In this document: positions 46,335 through 55,970 of the stretch, piece after piece
How the letters are laid out: each line of letters starts with the position of its first letter
Position numbering within the stretch: position 1 is the stretch's first letter
Origin: Streptomyces pyxinae
GTDB lineage: Bacteria > Actinomycetota > Actinomycetes > Streptomycetales > Streptomycetaceae
Direction: 5' to 3'
Length of the DNA stretch: 64,000 bases
Assembly (NCBI RefSeq): GCF_024756275.1
Contig: NZ_JANUGQ010000005.1
Span: 1-64,000, forward strand
The notes under the pieces: model-generated
What the model was told of the DNA's origin: nothing
Databases searched by the model: none
The model's input: only the letters and a program-made list of their open reading frames with translations
Made by a program: the position numbers and the translations under genes

Positions 46335-46411
46335 GAGCGGACGCCAAGCGGAAGGCGAGCGGAAGCCGAGCGGAAGCCGAGCGGACGCCAAGCGTCAGCC
46401 GAGCGGAAGGC
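46335..46411. repeat. Seven tandem 11-bp units upstream of lnt
   Basis: Seven head-to-tail 11-mers cover 46335-46411 with no gaps. The consensus is GAGCGGAAGCC; variants are AAGCGGAAGGC, GAGCGGACGCC and AAGCGTCAGCC. It lies between uppP (ends 46435) and the lnt start (46243), both on the minus strand. Confidence 0.9.
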
Positions 46412-46434
46412 GGATACCTCGCGGGAACCTCGGC

Positions 46435-47307
46435 TCAGCCCGCCGACTCACCCGCGTGCGGGCTGAGCGCGCCCGCGCCGACCAGGGCGAAGAGCAGGAT
46501 GCCGAGCAGGATCCGGTAGATCACGAACGGCATGAAGCTCCTGGTGGTGATGAACTTCATGAACCATGCGATGACGGCGTATCCCACCACGAAGGCGATC
46601 ACCGTGGCGAAAATCGTCGGCCCCCAGGAGACATGCCCCTCGCCGGCGTCCTTCAGCTCGTACGCCCCCGACGCCAGCACCGCCGGGATGGCCAGCAGGA
46701 ACGAGTAGCGGGCCGCCGCCTCGCGGGTGTACCCCATCAGCAGGCCGCCGCTGATCGTGGCGCCCGACCGGGAGACGCCCGGCACCAGGGCCATCGCCTG
46801 GCAGACGCCGAAGATCAGTCCGTCCCGGATGCCCAGCTCCTGGAGCGACTTGCGGCGCCGGACCACCCGGTGCCGTCCGCCGGTCTCGTCGCGGGCGGCC
46901 AGCCGGTCCGCGAAGCCGAGCACCAGACCCATCACGATCAGCGTCGTCGCGGTGAGCCGGAGGTCGCGGAACGGGCCCTCGATCTGGTCCTTGAGCGTCA
47001 CCCCGAGCACCCCGATGGGGATCGAGCCCACAATGACCAGCCAGCCCATCTGGGCGTCGTGGTCGGAGCGCATCTCCCTGTTGGTGAGCGAGCGGGCCCA
47101 GGCCGAGATGATCCGCGCGATGTCCCGGCGGAAGTAGATGAGCACGGCGGTCTCCGTGCCGATCTGGGTGATCGCGGTGAAGGCGGCCCCCGGATCGTGC
47201 CAGCCGGCGAAGGCGGCGGTCAGCCGCAGATGCGCGCTGGAGGAGACGGGCAGGAACTCCGTCAGCCCCTGGACGAGTCCGAGGATGAACGATTCGAACC
47301 AACTCAT
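46435..47307 (-). CDS. uppP: Undecaprenyl-diphosphate phosphatase (BacA/UppP)
   Basis: A 290-aa membrane phosphatase that recycles undecaprenyl diphosphate for cell wall synthesis and can confer bacitracin tolerance. Both family signatures are intact: [14 protein letters not shown] (about 13-26) with the catalytic glutamate and serines, and the PGVSRSGAT arginine/serine loop (about 176-184). Around seven to eight hydrophobic helices are seen. ATG 47307 starts the conserved [14 protein letters not shown]. Confidence 0.95.
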   Translation of the reverse strand: MSWFESFILGLVQGLTEFLPVSSSAHLRLTAAFAGWHDPGAAFTAITQIGTETAVLIYFRRDIARIISAWARSLTNREMRSDHDAQMGWLVIVGSIPIGVLGVTLKDQIEGPFRDLRLTATTLIVMGLVLGFADRLAARDETGGRHRVVRRRKSLQELGIRDGLIFGVCQAMALVPGVSRSGATISGGLLMGYTREAAARYSFLLAIPAVLASGAYELKDAGEGHVSWGPTIFATVIAFVVGYAVIAWFMKFITTRSFMPFVIYRILLGILLFALVGAGALSPHAGESAG

Positions 47308-47479
47308 GGGGCCAGGCCGTCCCGGAAGTGCTCGTGCGGTCGTGGAAAGGGGCCGTGCGGTGCAGCGGGTGGGGCAGTGCGGCGCGGCCCGCACAAGATC
47401 GGCGGCCGGCCGGTGCGCAGGGTACCGCCCCCAGATGAACGACCGGCCGGGGCCGCGCGCCGGGCCGCCCGAGGGGCCG

Positions 47480-48184
47480 TCACCGGGCGCGCAGCCGGTG
47501 TCGTTTGCGCCAGGCGACCAGGGCGCCGGCGCAGCCGGTCACCGCGATGAAGCCCAGCGCCAGCAGGAACGCGGGCGAGGCCGGTGAGCCCGCCGCGCTG
47601 CCGGCGACGACATACGCGGCGGTGTTGGGCACCGAGCCGATACCGGTGGCGAGCAGAAAGGGCGCGTAACCAGTCCGGGAGAGCGCCGCGCAGTAGTTGG
47701 CGGCGGCGAACGGGACGCCGGGGAAGAGCCGGAGCGCCAGCACCGAGCGGAACCCGTGCCGGCTCAGCTGTCCGTCCGCCGCCGTCAGCCAGCGCCCGCG
47801 CACCAGCGGCCGCAGCGCCTCCCGGCCGAGCAGCCGGCCCAGCGTGAAGGCGATCCCCGCCCCGAGCACCGTCCCGGCCACCGCCGCCACCACCCCGGCC
47901 CACGAGCCGAACAGCGCGCCGGCCGCCAGATTGAGAATCGGGCGCGGCACGAAGGCGGCGGTGCAGAGGCCGTACGCCAGGGCGAACAGCACCACGGCCG
48001 CCGCGCCGTTGACCTGGGGCGGCCAGCCGGCCGACAGCAGTCTCTGCGGCTCGAACAGCGCCACCGAGACACCGGCGGCGGCGAGGACCACGACGAGCAG
48101 GGACAGCCGCGACCGGGGCGACAGCAGGGCCCGGGAGCAGCGGACGGCGAGTCCGGCCGAGGGCCGGACGACGGGGTCGAGCAT
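47480..48184 (-). CDS. TVP38/TMEM64 (VTT domain, DedA superfamily) membrane protein
   Basis: A 234-aa polytopic membrane protein. After a first helix ([19 protein letters not shown]), the VTT core shows [29 protein letters not shown] and [17 protein letters not shown]/DedA proteins include lipid flippases/scramblases; C55-P transport has been shown for some DedA members, which would fit the uppP neighbour. ATG 48184 has no ribosome site, so a leaderless mRNA is possible. Confidence 0.85.
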   Translation of the reverse strand: MLDPVVRPSAGLAVRCSRALLSPRSRLSLLVVVLAAAGVSVALFEPQRLLSAGWPPQVNGAAAVVLFALAYGLCTAAFVPRPILNLAAGALFGSWAGVVAAVAGTVLGAGIAFTLGRLLGREALRPLVRGRWLTAADGQLSRHGFRSVLALRLFPGVPFAAANYCAALSRTGYAPFLLATGIGSVPNTAAYVVAGSAAGSPASPAFLLALGFIAVTGCAGALVAWRKRHRLRAR

Positions 48185-48558
48185 CCGGGGAGACTAACCG
48201 ACGCACTCCGATGATCGCCGTAACCCGGCTCCCAGGACGGGGGAGAGAACCGTCACGTCGCCGGGCGCATCCCCCGGGCGCGTACGGAAACTGCCGGAGC
48301 GTCAGGTCCCGGCGGAGCACCCCTGCCCCAGGCCCCCGCGCGATCCCGACCCCGAGGTTCCCGCCCGGCCGGCCCCGGGTCCCGCACGGCTCCCGCCCCC
48401 GGGGGCCCGTGCGGCTCTCTCGGCCCGGGGCCGTGCGGCCTCGTGCCCCAGAAGGCGTTTGCCCGGCCCCCGCCCGGGGATCCCCGCAGGGTCCCGCCCC
48501 GGGTGCCCCGTGCGGCCCCGCCCCGGGGGGACCCCGCGGGGCCCCGCACAATGGGACG
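48185..48558. other. C/G-homopolymer-rich intergenic region
   Basis: A 374-bp gap between divergent genes made largely of CCCCGGG-type runs with recurring CCGTGCGGC. No supported gene, terminator or promoter could be picked out. Confidence 0.4.
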
Positions 48559-49404
48559 GTGGACGAGCCCCTTCCCGTACTCCGTCAGGTCGATCACGGC
48601 ACCGCGAAACTGCTGCCCGATGTGGACCGTGCCCGTGCCTGGCTGCTGACCGTGGACGGGGCGCCCCAGTCGTACGTCGATCTGGACGACCCCACCCATC
48701 TGGAGTTCGAGTACGCCCGCCGGCTCGCCCATGCCGTGGACTGCGCGGCGCCCGAGGGCGAGCCGCTCGATGTGCTGCACCTCGGCGGCGGGGCGCTCAC
48801 CCTGCCCCGGTACGTCGCCGCCACCCGGCCCGGGGCCCGGCAGCGGGTGGTGGAGGCCGACCGGGGGCTGGTGGAGCTGGTGGAAGAGGTGCTGCCGCTG
48901 CCGGCCGGCTCCGGGGTCACCGTGCACCCGGCCGACGCCCGTGCCTGGCTGGCCGGGGCGCCCGCGCGGTCGGCGGACCTGCTGATCGCGGACGTCTTCG
49001 GCGGCTCCCGGGTGCCCGCGCATCTCACCTCCGTCGACTACGCCCGCGTGGCCGAGCGGGTGCTGCGCCCCGACGGGGTGTACCTGGCCAACCTGGCGGA
49101 CGGGGCACCGTTCGGCTTCCTCCGCTCCCAGCTCGCCACCTTCGCCTCGGTCTTCACGGAGCTGGCGCTCGTCGCCGAGCCCGGGGTGCTGCGCGGCCGG
49201 CGGTACGGCAATGTGGTGCTGGTCGCCTCCCACCGGCCGTTCGACACCGCCCGGCTGGCCCGGCGGGTGGCCGCCGACGCCTTTCCGGCGCGGGTGACGG
49301 ACGGGGCGGCGCTGGCCGCGTTCACCGGGGACGCCGTTCCGGTACGGGACGAGGACGCGGTGCCCTCACCCGAGCCGCCCGGCGGGGCTTTCGGCATCGG
49401 CTGA
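48559..49404 (+). CDS. Spermidine synthase-like methyltransferase-fold protein
   Basis: A 281-aa protein with the polyamine aminopropyltransferase fold. Seen are a substrate-like YVDLDDPTHLEFEYARR region, the SAM-type nucleotide loop LDVLHLGGGALTLPRYV, VVEADRGLVELV for ribose binding, and LLIADVFGGSRVP. Stand-alone actinobacterial members often lack true spermidine synthase activity. GTG 48559 begins the family match; there is no strong ribosome site. Its 3' end overlaps the converging MFS gene by 39 bp. Confidence 0.82.
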   Translation: MDEPLPVLRQVDHGTAKLLPDVDRARAWLLTVDGAPQSYVDLDDPTHLEFEYARRLAHAVDCAAPEGEPLDVLHLGGGALTLPRYVAATRPGARQRVVEADRGLVELVEEVLPLPAGSGVTVHPADARAWLAGAPARSADLLIADVFGGSRVPAHLTSVDYARVAERVLRPDGVYLANLADGAPFGFLRSQLATFASVFTELALVAEPGVLRGRRYGNVVLVASHRPFDTARLARRVAADAFPARVTDGAALAAFTGDAVPVRDEDAVPSPEPPGGAFGIG

Positions 49405-50757
49405 GGGAACGCTCCCGTCGGTCGCGGCCGTCGACTCGGTGCCCGCCGGCCCGGTGGGTACGGCTCCGCCGGCGGCCGGCCCGGTGCGCCGGGTGAGGTT
49501 GCGGACGTCGGGCACCAGCAGCACCAGTCCGGTCACCAGCACGACCAGCGCCGCGCAGCCCCAGAGCGCGGTGCCCCGGCCGACCAGGTTCTCCACCGGT
49601 CCGGCGAGACCGGTCGCCAGCGGCAGCATCGCCGTCGAGCCGAACCAGTCGTACGCCGAGACCCGGGAGAGCTTCTCCTCCGGGATCTCCTGGTGCAGGG
49701 CGGTCATCCAGGCCACCCCGAACCCCTCCAGGGTGACCCCGCTGACGAACATCACCGCCGCCAGCGCCTCCACCGGCAGCGGTACCGCCAGCGCCGCCGA
49801 TGGCAGGGCGAGCGGGAAGACGCAGAGGGTGCCGACGAGCAGCAGCCGGCGCGGCTTCCAGCGCATCATCAGCACCGCGCCGCAGAGCGTGCCGACGCCG
49901 AACGCGGCCAGCGCCAGCCCCCAGGGCCGGGCCCCACCCAGGTGATCCCGGGCGACCAGTGGCCCGTACACCGCCTCGGCGGCCCCGATCACCGCCACCA
50001 CCACCGCGAACTGGGCCACGATCGACCAGAGCCAGGGCCGGCTCACGAACTCCGTCCAGCCGTCCCGGAGATCGGCGAGCAGACCGCCGCCGGGCGTCCG
50101 CTCGGCGACATGGCTCACGTCCAGGAACGCCCGCAGCGTCCCCGCCACCGCGAAGGCCGCCGCGTCGATGGCCAGCACCCAGCCGGGGCCGACCACGGCG
50201 ATGAGGGCACCGCCCAGCGCGGCGCCGCCGATGCCCGCGCCGTTCATGGCCAGCCGGAAGAGGGCGAAGGCGCGGTTGGTGTGCTCGCCGCTGACGCTGG
50301 AGAGCAGCATGCCCTCGGCGGCCGGGTTGAAGAACGCCTGGCCGGTGCCGCAGAGCGCGGTCAGCACCATCATCTGCCAGAGCCTCGGCTCGCCGGCCAG
50401 CACCAGCAGCGCGAAGAGCCCCTGCGAGACGCAGTTGAGCGCGTTGGCGGCGACCATCACCCGGTGGCGCGGCAGCCGGTCCGCGAGCGCCCCGCCGACC
50501 AGCAGGAAGAGCACCAGCGGCAGGGTGCGGGCGGCGGTGACCAGGCCCACGTCCCCGCCGTCGCCGCCGGTCTCCAGCACGGCGAAGGCCGCCGCGATCA
50601 GCGCGCCATGGGTACCCAGATTGGTCACCACGGCGGCGGAGGTGAGCAGCAGGTAATTCCGGTCCGCCCAGCGGGGCCGGGCCGGGTCGGCCGGGGGTGT
50701 CGCCGGTCCTGACGGTGGACCGGGCTCGGGCTGGTGTGCGGCGGCGGGAGAACTCAC
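49366..50757 (-). CDS. MFS transporter
   Basis: A 463-aa major facilitator of the MFS_3/enterobactin-exporter-like type. A P/A-rich N-terminal tail of about 30 residues precedes 11-12 hydrophobic helices. The loop after helix 2 (LADRLPRHRVMV) is the characteristic motif A. The C-terminus is disordered. Probably a drug or metabolite exporter; substrate unknown. GTG 50757 begins VSSPAAAHQ; the longer upstream frame is antisense to the next gene. Confidence 0.88.
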   Translation of the reverse strand: MSSPAAAHQPEPGPPSGPATPPADPARPRWADRNYLLLTSAAVVTNLGTHGALIAAAFAVLETGGDGGDVGLVTAARTLPLVLFLLVGGALADRLPRHRVMVAANALNCVSQGLFALLVLAGEPRLWQMMVLTALCGTGQAFFNPAAEGMLLSSVSGEHTNRAFALFRLAMNGAGIGGAALGGALIAVVGPGWVLAIDAAAFAVAGTLRAFLDVSHVAERTPGGGLLADLRDGWTEFVSRPWLWSIVAQFAVVVAVIGAAEAVYGPLVARDHLGGARPWGLALAAFGVGTLCGAVLMMRWKPRRLLLVGTLCVFPLALPSAALAVPLPVEALAAVMFVSGVTLEGFGVAWMTALHQEIPEEKLSRVSAYDWFGSTAMLPLATGLAGPVENLVGRGTALWGCAALVVLVTGLVLLVPDVRNLTRRTGPAAGGAVPTGPAGTESTAATDGSVPSADAESPAGRLG

Positions 50758-50989
50758 GCCGAGACTATCGCCGCCGGCGTGCCCGTCCGCCAAACCGTTT
50801 CGCCGCCGTCCTCTTGCCGGTGGGCCCGGCCGGTCCCGTACCGGCATCGCCCACCGGTGGATCCGACCGGTCCGCGGCGCCGTGGCCTTCGGCGCGCCCG
50901 CCCGGTCCGTGGCACCGTGGCCTGCCGGCACGCCCGGCCGGTACGTACCGGCGGAGCCGGCTGCCGGAAGCCCGCCGGGGCTCCGCCCG

Positions 50990-52120
50990 TCAGGAGCCCG
51001 CCGGGGCCAGGCGTACCGTGCCCAGGATCTGCTGGACGGTGGCTTCGGGCAGCTCGTCCGGCACGCCCTTGGCGCCGTACAGGATCCAGCTGACGAAGTC
51101 GCCCGCGCTGTTCTTGAAGCCGAAGGCGATGGACTTGCCGTCCGAGTCGCACCGGCCGGACTTCTTGGTGCCCACGGCGGTGGCGGTGGCGACATGGCCG
51201 GTCAGCCCGGACCTGGCGGTGAACGGCTGGGCCTTGGAGACCTTCACCACTCCCTTGGGCTCCTGCTGCGCATAGGCCGCCCAGACCCAGTTGGCGGCCG
51301 CGACCGTGGCCACCTCCGCGGTGTTCCTGGCGCCCTGGGCGCCCTTGGAGCCGGCCGTGGCGAGCCCGGTCTTCTCCTGGCTTCCGTCGTGGTCGGCGTC
51401 CTCCGAGCACCAGGCGGACTTGTACTCGGCCGGGCTGCTCATGGTGACGACCGGCCTGCCGTCGCCGGCCTTCAGGTCGTCGAAGCCGATGTAGGAGCCC
51501 GGCGACCGCACCTCCCAGGTGGGCGGCACGTCGAACAGGGTGCCGTACTTGGGGTTGAAGACGACCTTCCAGCCGGGGACGGTCGGCTTGGCGGCGCCGG
51601 CGCCGCTCCGGGGGTTGGCGGCCGGCGGGGAACTCGCGGTGTCCGCCGCCGGCGCCGAGCCGGCCGGACCGGGAGCGGCGGCCGAGGAGCCGGCGCTCCG
51701 GCCGGCCGTCACCTGGCTGGGGTCCTTGTCGCCCGTGTCGTCCTTGTTCCCCAGGACCAGGAAACCGGTCACTCCGGCGGCCGCCAGCACCGCGAGGGCC
51801 GCGACGATCGCGGTGACGGTCGTCTTCTTCCGGTTTCCGCCGTCCGGCGGTACCGGGGCGCCCGGCTGCTGTCCGGGCACGGCGTACGCCCCGACGGTGG
51901 GCTGCTGGTACGGGTTGGGAGCACCGTGGCCGGCCGGCGGCGGGCCGGGCGGCAGGTGGCCCGGCTGGGTGGGCGGTTGCGGCGGCCCCGGCTGCTGATA
52001 GGGGTTCGGCTGCTGGTACCCCGGCTGCCGGTACGGGTTCTGATGCTGCTGCTGGTTCCCCTGGGCCCGCGGATCCTGCGGGTCCTGCTCGCCCCCGGGC
52101 GGCTGCTGTCCTGGCCACAT
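50990..52120 (-). CDS. Membrane-anchored protein with proline/glutamine-rich N-terminus
   Basis: A 376-aa protein. Residues 1-95 are Pro/Gln/Tyr/Gly-rich (MWPGQQPPGGEQ, NPYQQP repeats), then a basic NRKKTT stretch and one membrane helix (about 102-122). An S/A/P-rich linker (about 125-175) leads to an extracellular domain (about 178-376) with two cysteines likely to form a disulfide (in SAWCSEDAD and GRCDSDG). No enzyme motif is visible. This architecture is common in Streptomyces, with unknown function. ATG 52120 is the family start. Confidence 0.82.
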   Translation of the reverse strand: MWPGQQPPGGEQDPQDPRAQGNQQQHQNPYRQPGYQQPNPYQQPGPPQPPTQPGHLPPGPPPAGHGAPNPYQQPTVGAYAVPGQQPGAPVPPDGGNRKKTTVTAIVAALAVLAAAGVTGFLVLGNKDDTGDKDPSQVTAGRSAGSSAAAPGPAGSAPAADTASSPPAANPRSGAGAAKPTVPGWKVVFNPKYGTLFDVPPTWEVRSPGSYIGFDDLKAGDGRPVVTMSSPAEYKSAWCSEDADHDGSQEKTGLATAGSKGAQGARNTAEVATVAAANWVWAAYAQQEPKGVVKVSKAQPFTARSGLTGHVATATAVGTKKSGRCDSDGKSIAFGFKNSAGDFVSWILYGAKGVPDELPEATVQQILGTVRLAPAGS

Positions 52121-52323
52121 GGCGAGTAACCATAGAGGGGAGCGAAAGGTCTCCGCCACGTCCGCTCCGATGGCCGGAAACGCCCCTGTGCGGTGGTGCC
52201 GTCCCGTTCCGGACCGGTTCGCGCCCTTCCCGGCCGGGATCCCCGTCCTCCCCCCCCCGAGCGGGGTTCCCCTCCTCTCTCACCAGGGTTCCCGTGCTTG
52301 CTACTGCCTGGTAACTTCGGGGC

Positions 52324-52776
52324 ATGTCCGAGACCCCGCCGAACATCGGCGACATGCTGCTGGCCACCGTGCCCATGGCCAAGACCCTGAACCTGGAGGT
52401 CGTGGAGGCCACCGCCGAGCGGGCGGTGCTGCGTCTGCCCGACCAGGGCGCGTTCCACAACCACGTCGGCGGCCCGCACGCGGGCGCGATGTTCACCCTG
52501 GCCGAGTCGGCCAGCGGCGCCATCGTCATCGGAGCCTTCGGCGACCAGATGAACCGCGCCGTGCCGCTCGCCGTCCGGGCCGAGATCGGCTACAAGAAGC
52601 TCGCCATGGGAGTGGTGACCGCCACCGCGACGCTCGGCCGCACCAAGGCGGAGGTCGTCGCGGAGCTGGACGCCGGGGAGCGTCCGGAGTTCCCGGTGAA
52701 CATCGAGATCACTCGCGAGGACGGCGGCGTCACCGGTGAGATGACCATCGTCTGGACCCTGCGCCCCCACTCCTGA
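52324..52776 (+). CDS. DUF4442/PaaI-like hotdog-fold thioesterase
   Basis: A 150-aa hotdog-fold protein. FHNHVGGPHAGAMFTLAESASG carries the region where the conserved histidine/asparagine and active-site residues of PaaI-type thioesterases lie. AVPLAVRAEIGYKKLAMG and the long C-terminal strands complete the fold. It probably hydrolyses an acyl-CoA; substrate unknown. Confidence 0.85.
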   Translation: MSETPPNIGDMLLATVPMAKTLNLEVVEATAERAVLRLPDQGAFHNHVGGPHAGAMFTLAESASGAIVIGAFGDQMNRAVPLAVRAEIGYKKLAMGVVTATATLGRTKAEVVAELDAGERPEFPVNIEITREDGGVTGEMTIVWTLRPHS

Positions 52777-52926
52777 GTCCCGCGCCCGGAGTCTCCGGTC
52801 CCGCCCGGCCGGCGGTCCGGGAACTCCGCCGCCCGCCGGGCCGTCTGTCCCACCGGGTAGGCTGCCCGGCGAGTGCGCCGTGTCGCGGGCACCGGGCAGC
52901 AGCGGACCAGTACGGAGGAACCGGCG

Positions 52927-53616
52927 GTGCACGTTCAGGAATGGCTCGAGACCGTGCCGGCGGTCAGCATCTATGTGCTGGTGGGCGTGGTCATCGGTCT
53001 GGAGAGCCTCGGTATACCGCTGCCGGGCGAGATCGTCCTCGTCAGCTCCGCGCTGCTCGCCTCCCAGCACGGACAGATCAACCCCTATGTACTCGGCGCC
53101 TGTGCCACGGCCGGCGCCATCGTCGGTGACTCCATCGGCTATGCCATCGGCCGCAAGGGCGGTCGCCCGATGCTCGCCTGGCTCGGCGGGAAGTTCCCCA
53201 AGCACTTCGGCGAGGCCAATATCGCGACGGCCGAGCGGTCCTTCCAGAAGTGGGGCATGTGGGCCGTCTTCTTCGGCCGGTTCGTGGCGCTGCTGCGGAT
53301 CTTCGCCGGGCCGCTGGCCGGCGTCCTGCGCATGCCGTACTGGAAGTTCCTCATCGCCAATGTCCTCGGCGGCATCGTCTGGGCCGGCGGCACCACGGCC
53401 GTCATCTACTCGGTGGGCGTGGTCGCGGAGGCCTGGCTCAAGCGCTTCTCCTGGCTGGGTCTGGTGGCTGCGGTGCTGATCGGGCTCGTCTCCATGCTGG
53501 TGCTCAAGAACCGCGCCAAGAAGGCCGCCGCCCGAACCGCCGCCGAGCCCACCGCCTCCGGTACGGGCCAGGCCACTTCCGCCTCCGGTACGGCCCGGGC
53601 CACCACCGCCGACTGA
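52927..53616 (+). CDS. DedA family membrane protein
   Basis: A 229-aa protein with four to five hydrophobic helices. DedA features are LESLGIPLPGEIVLVSSALLA with the key glutamate near the N-terminus, GDSIGYAIGRKGG, and FFGRFVALLRIFAGPLAG with conserved arginines. DedA proteins help undecaprenyl-phosphate or other lipid recycling and proton-motive-force homeostasis. The C-terminus is A/T-rich and disordered. GTG 52927 follows GGAGGAA. Confidence 0.9.
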   Translation: MHVQEWLETVPAVSIYVLVGVVIGLESLGIPLPGEIVLVSSALLASQHGQINPYVLGACATAGAIVGDSIGYAIGRKGGRPMLAWLGGKFPKHFGEANIATAERSFQKWGMWAVFFGRFVALLRIFAGPLAGVLRMPYWKFLIANVLGGIVWAGGTTAVIYSVGVVAEAWLKRFSWLGLVAAVLIGLVSMLVLKNRAKKAAARTAAEPTASGTGQATSASGTARATTAD

Positions 53617-53725
53617 CCGGGGCGCGGACGGCGTACGGGGCAGGGCCGTACAGCGTGCGGAGCACGGCGCACGAGGCACGGGGCGGCGTACGGGGCGACA
53701 CCTCCCAGACGACAGGAGAGACACG

Positions 53726-54280
53726 ATGACCGACCGGGCGTTGCGGATGGGCGTGGCCGGGGCGGAGCCGAAGATCGATCCGGACGCCTTCACCGCCCCC
53801 ACCTCCGTGGTGCTGGGCGATGTCACGCTGGCGGCCGGGGCGAGCGTCTGGTACCACGCCGTGCTCCGCGCCGACGGCGGCCCCATCGTCATCGGTGCCG
53901 ACAGCAATGTGCAGGACAATTGCTCGGTCCATGTGGACCTGGGCTTCCCGGTGACGGTGGGGGAGCGGGTCTCGGTCGGTCACAACGCGGTGCTCCACGG
54001 CTGTGTGATCGAGGACGACGTGCTGGTCGGCATGGGCGCCACGGTGCTCAACGGCGCGCACATCGGCGCCGGTTCGCTGATCGCCGCGCAGGCCCTGGTG
54101 CCGCAGGGCATGCGGGTGCCGCCGGGCTCGCTGGTCGCCGGGGTGCCGGCCAAGGTCCGCCGCGAGCTGACCGAGGAGGAGCGCGAGGGCATCCGGCTCA
54201 ACGCCGCCGCCTATCTGGAACTCGCCCGCGCCCACCGCGAGGCCCATGAGTCCGGCCCGGCGGGACCGGACACGCACTGA
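53726..54280 (+). CDS. Gamma-class carbonic anhydrase family protein
   Basis: A 184-aa left-handed beta-helix protein. The zinc-site histidines are in DNCSVHVD, then GHNAVLHG, with the family motif SVWYHAVLRADGGPI and the C-terminal helix. It likely hydrates CO2 or acts as a structural homologue (YrdA/PaaY type). It has GGAGA before the ATG. The stop lies within a 23-bp tandem repeat. Confidence 0.9.
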   Translation: MTDRALRMGVAGAEPKIDPDAFTAPTSVVLGDVTLAAGASVWYHAVLRADGGPIVIGADSNVQDNCSVHVDLGFPVTVGERVSVGHNAVLHGCVIEDDVLVGMGATVLNGAHIGAGSLIAAQALVPQGMRVPPGSLVAGVPAKVRRELTEEEREGIRLNAAAYLELARAHREAHESGPAGPDTH

Positions 54281-54344
54281 TCGCGGGCCGGGGCACGGAC
54301 TGATCGTGCGCCCGGACGCGGACTGATCGCGGGCCGGGGCACGG
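54276..54344. repeat. Three tandem 23-bp units after the carbonic anhydrase gene
   Basis: Copies at 54276-54298, 54299-54321 and 54322-54344; the first and third are identical (ACTGATCGCGGGCCGGGGCA and CGG), the second is diverged. The first copy includes the last codons and stop of the upstream gene. A partial fourth copy follows. Confidence 0.85.
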
Positions 54345-54498
54345 ACTGGCCGTCGGCCGGGTCGCTCGCTCCCGGCCCGGTCCGGCCGCCGGCCCCGGGC
54401 ACGGGCTGACCGGCCGTTCGGCCCGGGCGCCCGGGTGATGGTGAACGTCACAGTACGGCCGGGGGGCCGGGCCCGGCGGGGCGCACTACCGTGAGCGA

Positions 54499-55236
54499 GT
54501 GCCCAAGAACAGAAACACGTTCTCGTCTCTGACCGCCTGGCGGCGCCGGATGCTCTCCCGCGCCGTCCACCGCGGCTGGCACTGGGTACGCGAGGCCGGC
54601 GCGGTCACCGCCGAGCACCCCGGACGGCTGCGCTTCCGCAGGCTCGGCCCGGGCACCCGGCTCGCCTTTCCGCAGGGCACGGTGTTCGGCGAGGAGTGGA
54701 TCGAGCTGGGGGACCACTGCATCATCGCGGAGCAGGTGACCCTCTCCGCGGGCATGCTGCCGGGCCTGGACCTCGGCCCCGAGCCGGTGGTCACCCTGGC
54801 CGACGGGGTGGTGCTCGGCCGGGGCAGCCATGTGGTGGCCGAGGCCCCGGTCAGCATTGGCGCCAACACCTTCTGCGGCCCGTACGTCTACATCACCTCG
54901 ACCAACCACAGCTACGACGATCCGCACCAGCCGGTCGGCCGGCAGTGGCCGCGCGCCGAGCCCGTCCGGATAGGCCCGGGCTGCTGGCTGGGCACCGGGG
55001 CGGTGATCCTGCCCGGCGCCCGGCTCGGCCGCAATGTGGTGGTGGCCGCCGGGGCGGTCGTCCGGGGCGAGGTGCCGGACCACGCGGTGGTGGCCGGCGC
55101 GCCCGCCCGGGTGGTACGCCGCTGGGACGCCGAGAACGGCTGGCAGCCCCCGCTCCGTACGCCCCCGCCCGTCCCCGTACCGGACGGGCTCAGCCCCGAA
55201 CAGCTGCTGGCGCTCGCGGAGTTGGGCGACGCCTGA
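54499..55236 (+). CDS. Hexapeptide-repeat acyltransferase
   Basis: A 245-aa protein of the left-handed beta-helix acyltransferase family (maltose/galactoside acetyltransferase-like). Repeats run from about residue 75 to 205. The catalytic histidine is in TSTNHSYDD, and GPGCWLGTGAVILPGARLG and VVAGAPARVV complete the CoA-binding coil. The basic, amphipathic N-terminus may bind membranes. The acceptor (sugar or lipid) is unknown. GTG 54499 is chosen; no clear ribosome site. Confidence 0.87.
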   Translation: MPKNRNTFSSLTAWRRRMLSRAVHRGWHWVREAGAVTAEHPGRLRFRRLGPGTRLAFPQGTVFGEEWIELGDHCIIAEQVTLSAGMLPGLDLGPEPVVTLADGVVLGRGSHVVAEAPVSIGANTFCGPYVYITSTNHSYDDPHQPVGRQWPRAEPVRIGPGCWLGTGAVILPGARLGRNVVVAAGAVVRGEVPDHAVVAGAPARVVRRWDAENGWQPPLRTPPPVPVPDGLSPEQLLALAELGDA

Positions 55237-55332
55237 GCCGTACCCGGCCGCCTCCCGGACGGGCAGCCGCCCACGGGCCCGGTGGCCGGCGGCAGGGGCG
55301 CTCGGCGCGGGCGGGCGGCCGGTCCCGGCGGC

Positions 55333-55821
55333 TCAGCCCAGGCGGGGGATCTCGATGGCGGGGCAGCGGTCCATCACCATGTCCAGGCCGGCCGCCCGGG
55401 TGCGCTCGTACGCCGCCCGGTCGATCACCCCGAGCTGGAACCAGACCGCCCGGGCGCCCTTGGCCACCGCCTCGTCGGCCACGGCCCCGGCCAGCTCGCT
55501 GTTGACGAAGACGTCCACCACGTCCACCGGGAACGGGACGTCCGCCAGTGAGGCGTACCCCCGCTCCCCGTGCACCGTCTCGGCCTTGGGGTGCACCGGC
55601 ACGATCCGCTTGCCGAACCGCTGGAGCACGGCGGCCACCCCATGGGCGGCGCGGGCGGTGTTGTTGGAGAGCCCCACCACCGCCCAGGTGTCGCCGCTCT
55701 CCCGCAGGATCCGCCGGACGGCCGCCGCCTCGTACCCGGCCTCGCCGTTCTCCCCGCTTTGCCCGTTCTCCCCGCTCTGCCGCTGTCCTTCGTCCCCGGT
55801 TCGCTCGTTCCGCTCCGCCAC
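55333..55821 (-). CDS. CoA-binding domain protein (YccU type)
   Basis: A 162-aa protein with a succinyl-CoA-synthetase-like CoA-binding domain: WAVVGLSNNTARAAHGVA at the start of the Rossmann fold, RIVPVHPKAETVHGERGY, VDVVDVFVNSE and GARAVWFQLGVID. The ~30-residue N-terminus is hydrophilic with a GENGQSGENG repeat. YccU-like proteins are single-domain with unknown role. GTG 55821 is the likely start. It is divergent from the YigZ gene. Confidence 0.85.
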   Translation of the reverse strand: MAERNERTGDEGQRQSGENGQSGENGEAGYEAAAVRRILRESGDTWAVVGLSNNTARAAHGVAAVLQRFGKRIVPVHPKAETVHGERGYASLADVPFPVDVVDVFVNSELAGAVADEAVAKGARAVWFQLGVIDRAAYERTRAAGLDMVMDRCPAIEIPRLG

Positions 55822-55970
55822 CGCTCCGTACCTTTCCTCGTCGTACGCGCTTCTCCACCGGGCCAACCGGCCGGCCGCCCGGCTGATTCCCGTACCCGCG
55901 TCCGCCGGGAGCCGTCCGCCGGCCCTGGGCCGGTCCGGCCGGGCGGAGAGACGGCCAGGTCGGAGGGCAT

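Noticed and set aside
47275..47300. GATTCGAACCAACTC-like string resembling a tRNA T-loop
   Set aside because: It lies in the uppP start region, codes for conserved residues, and no cloverleaf can be formed.
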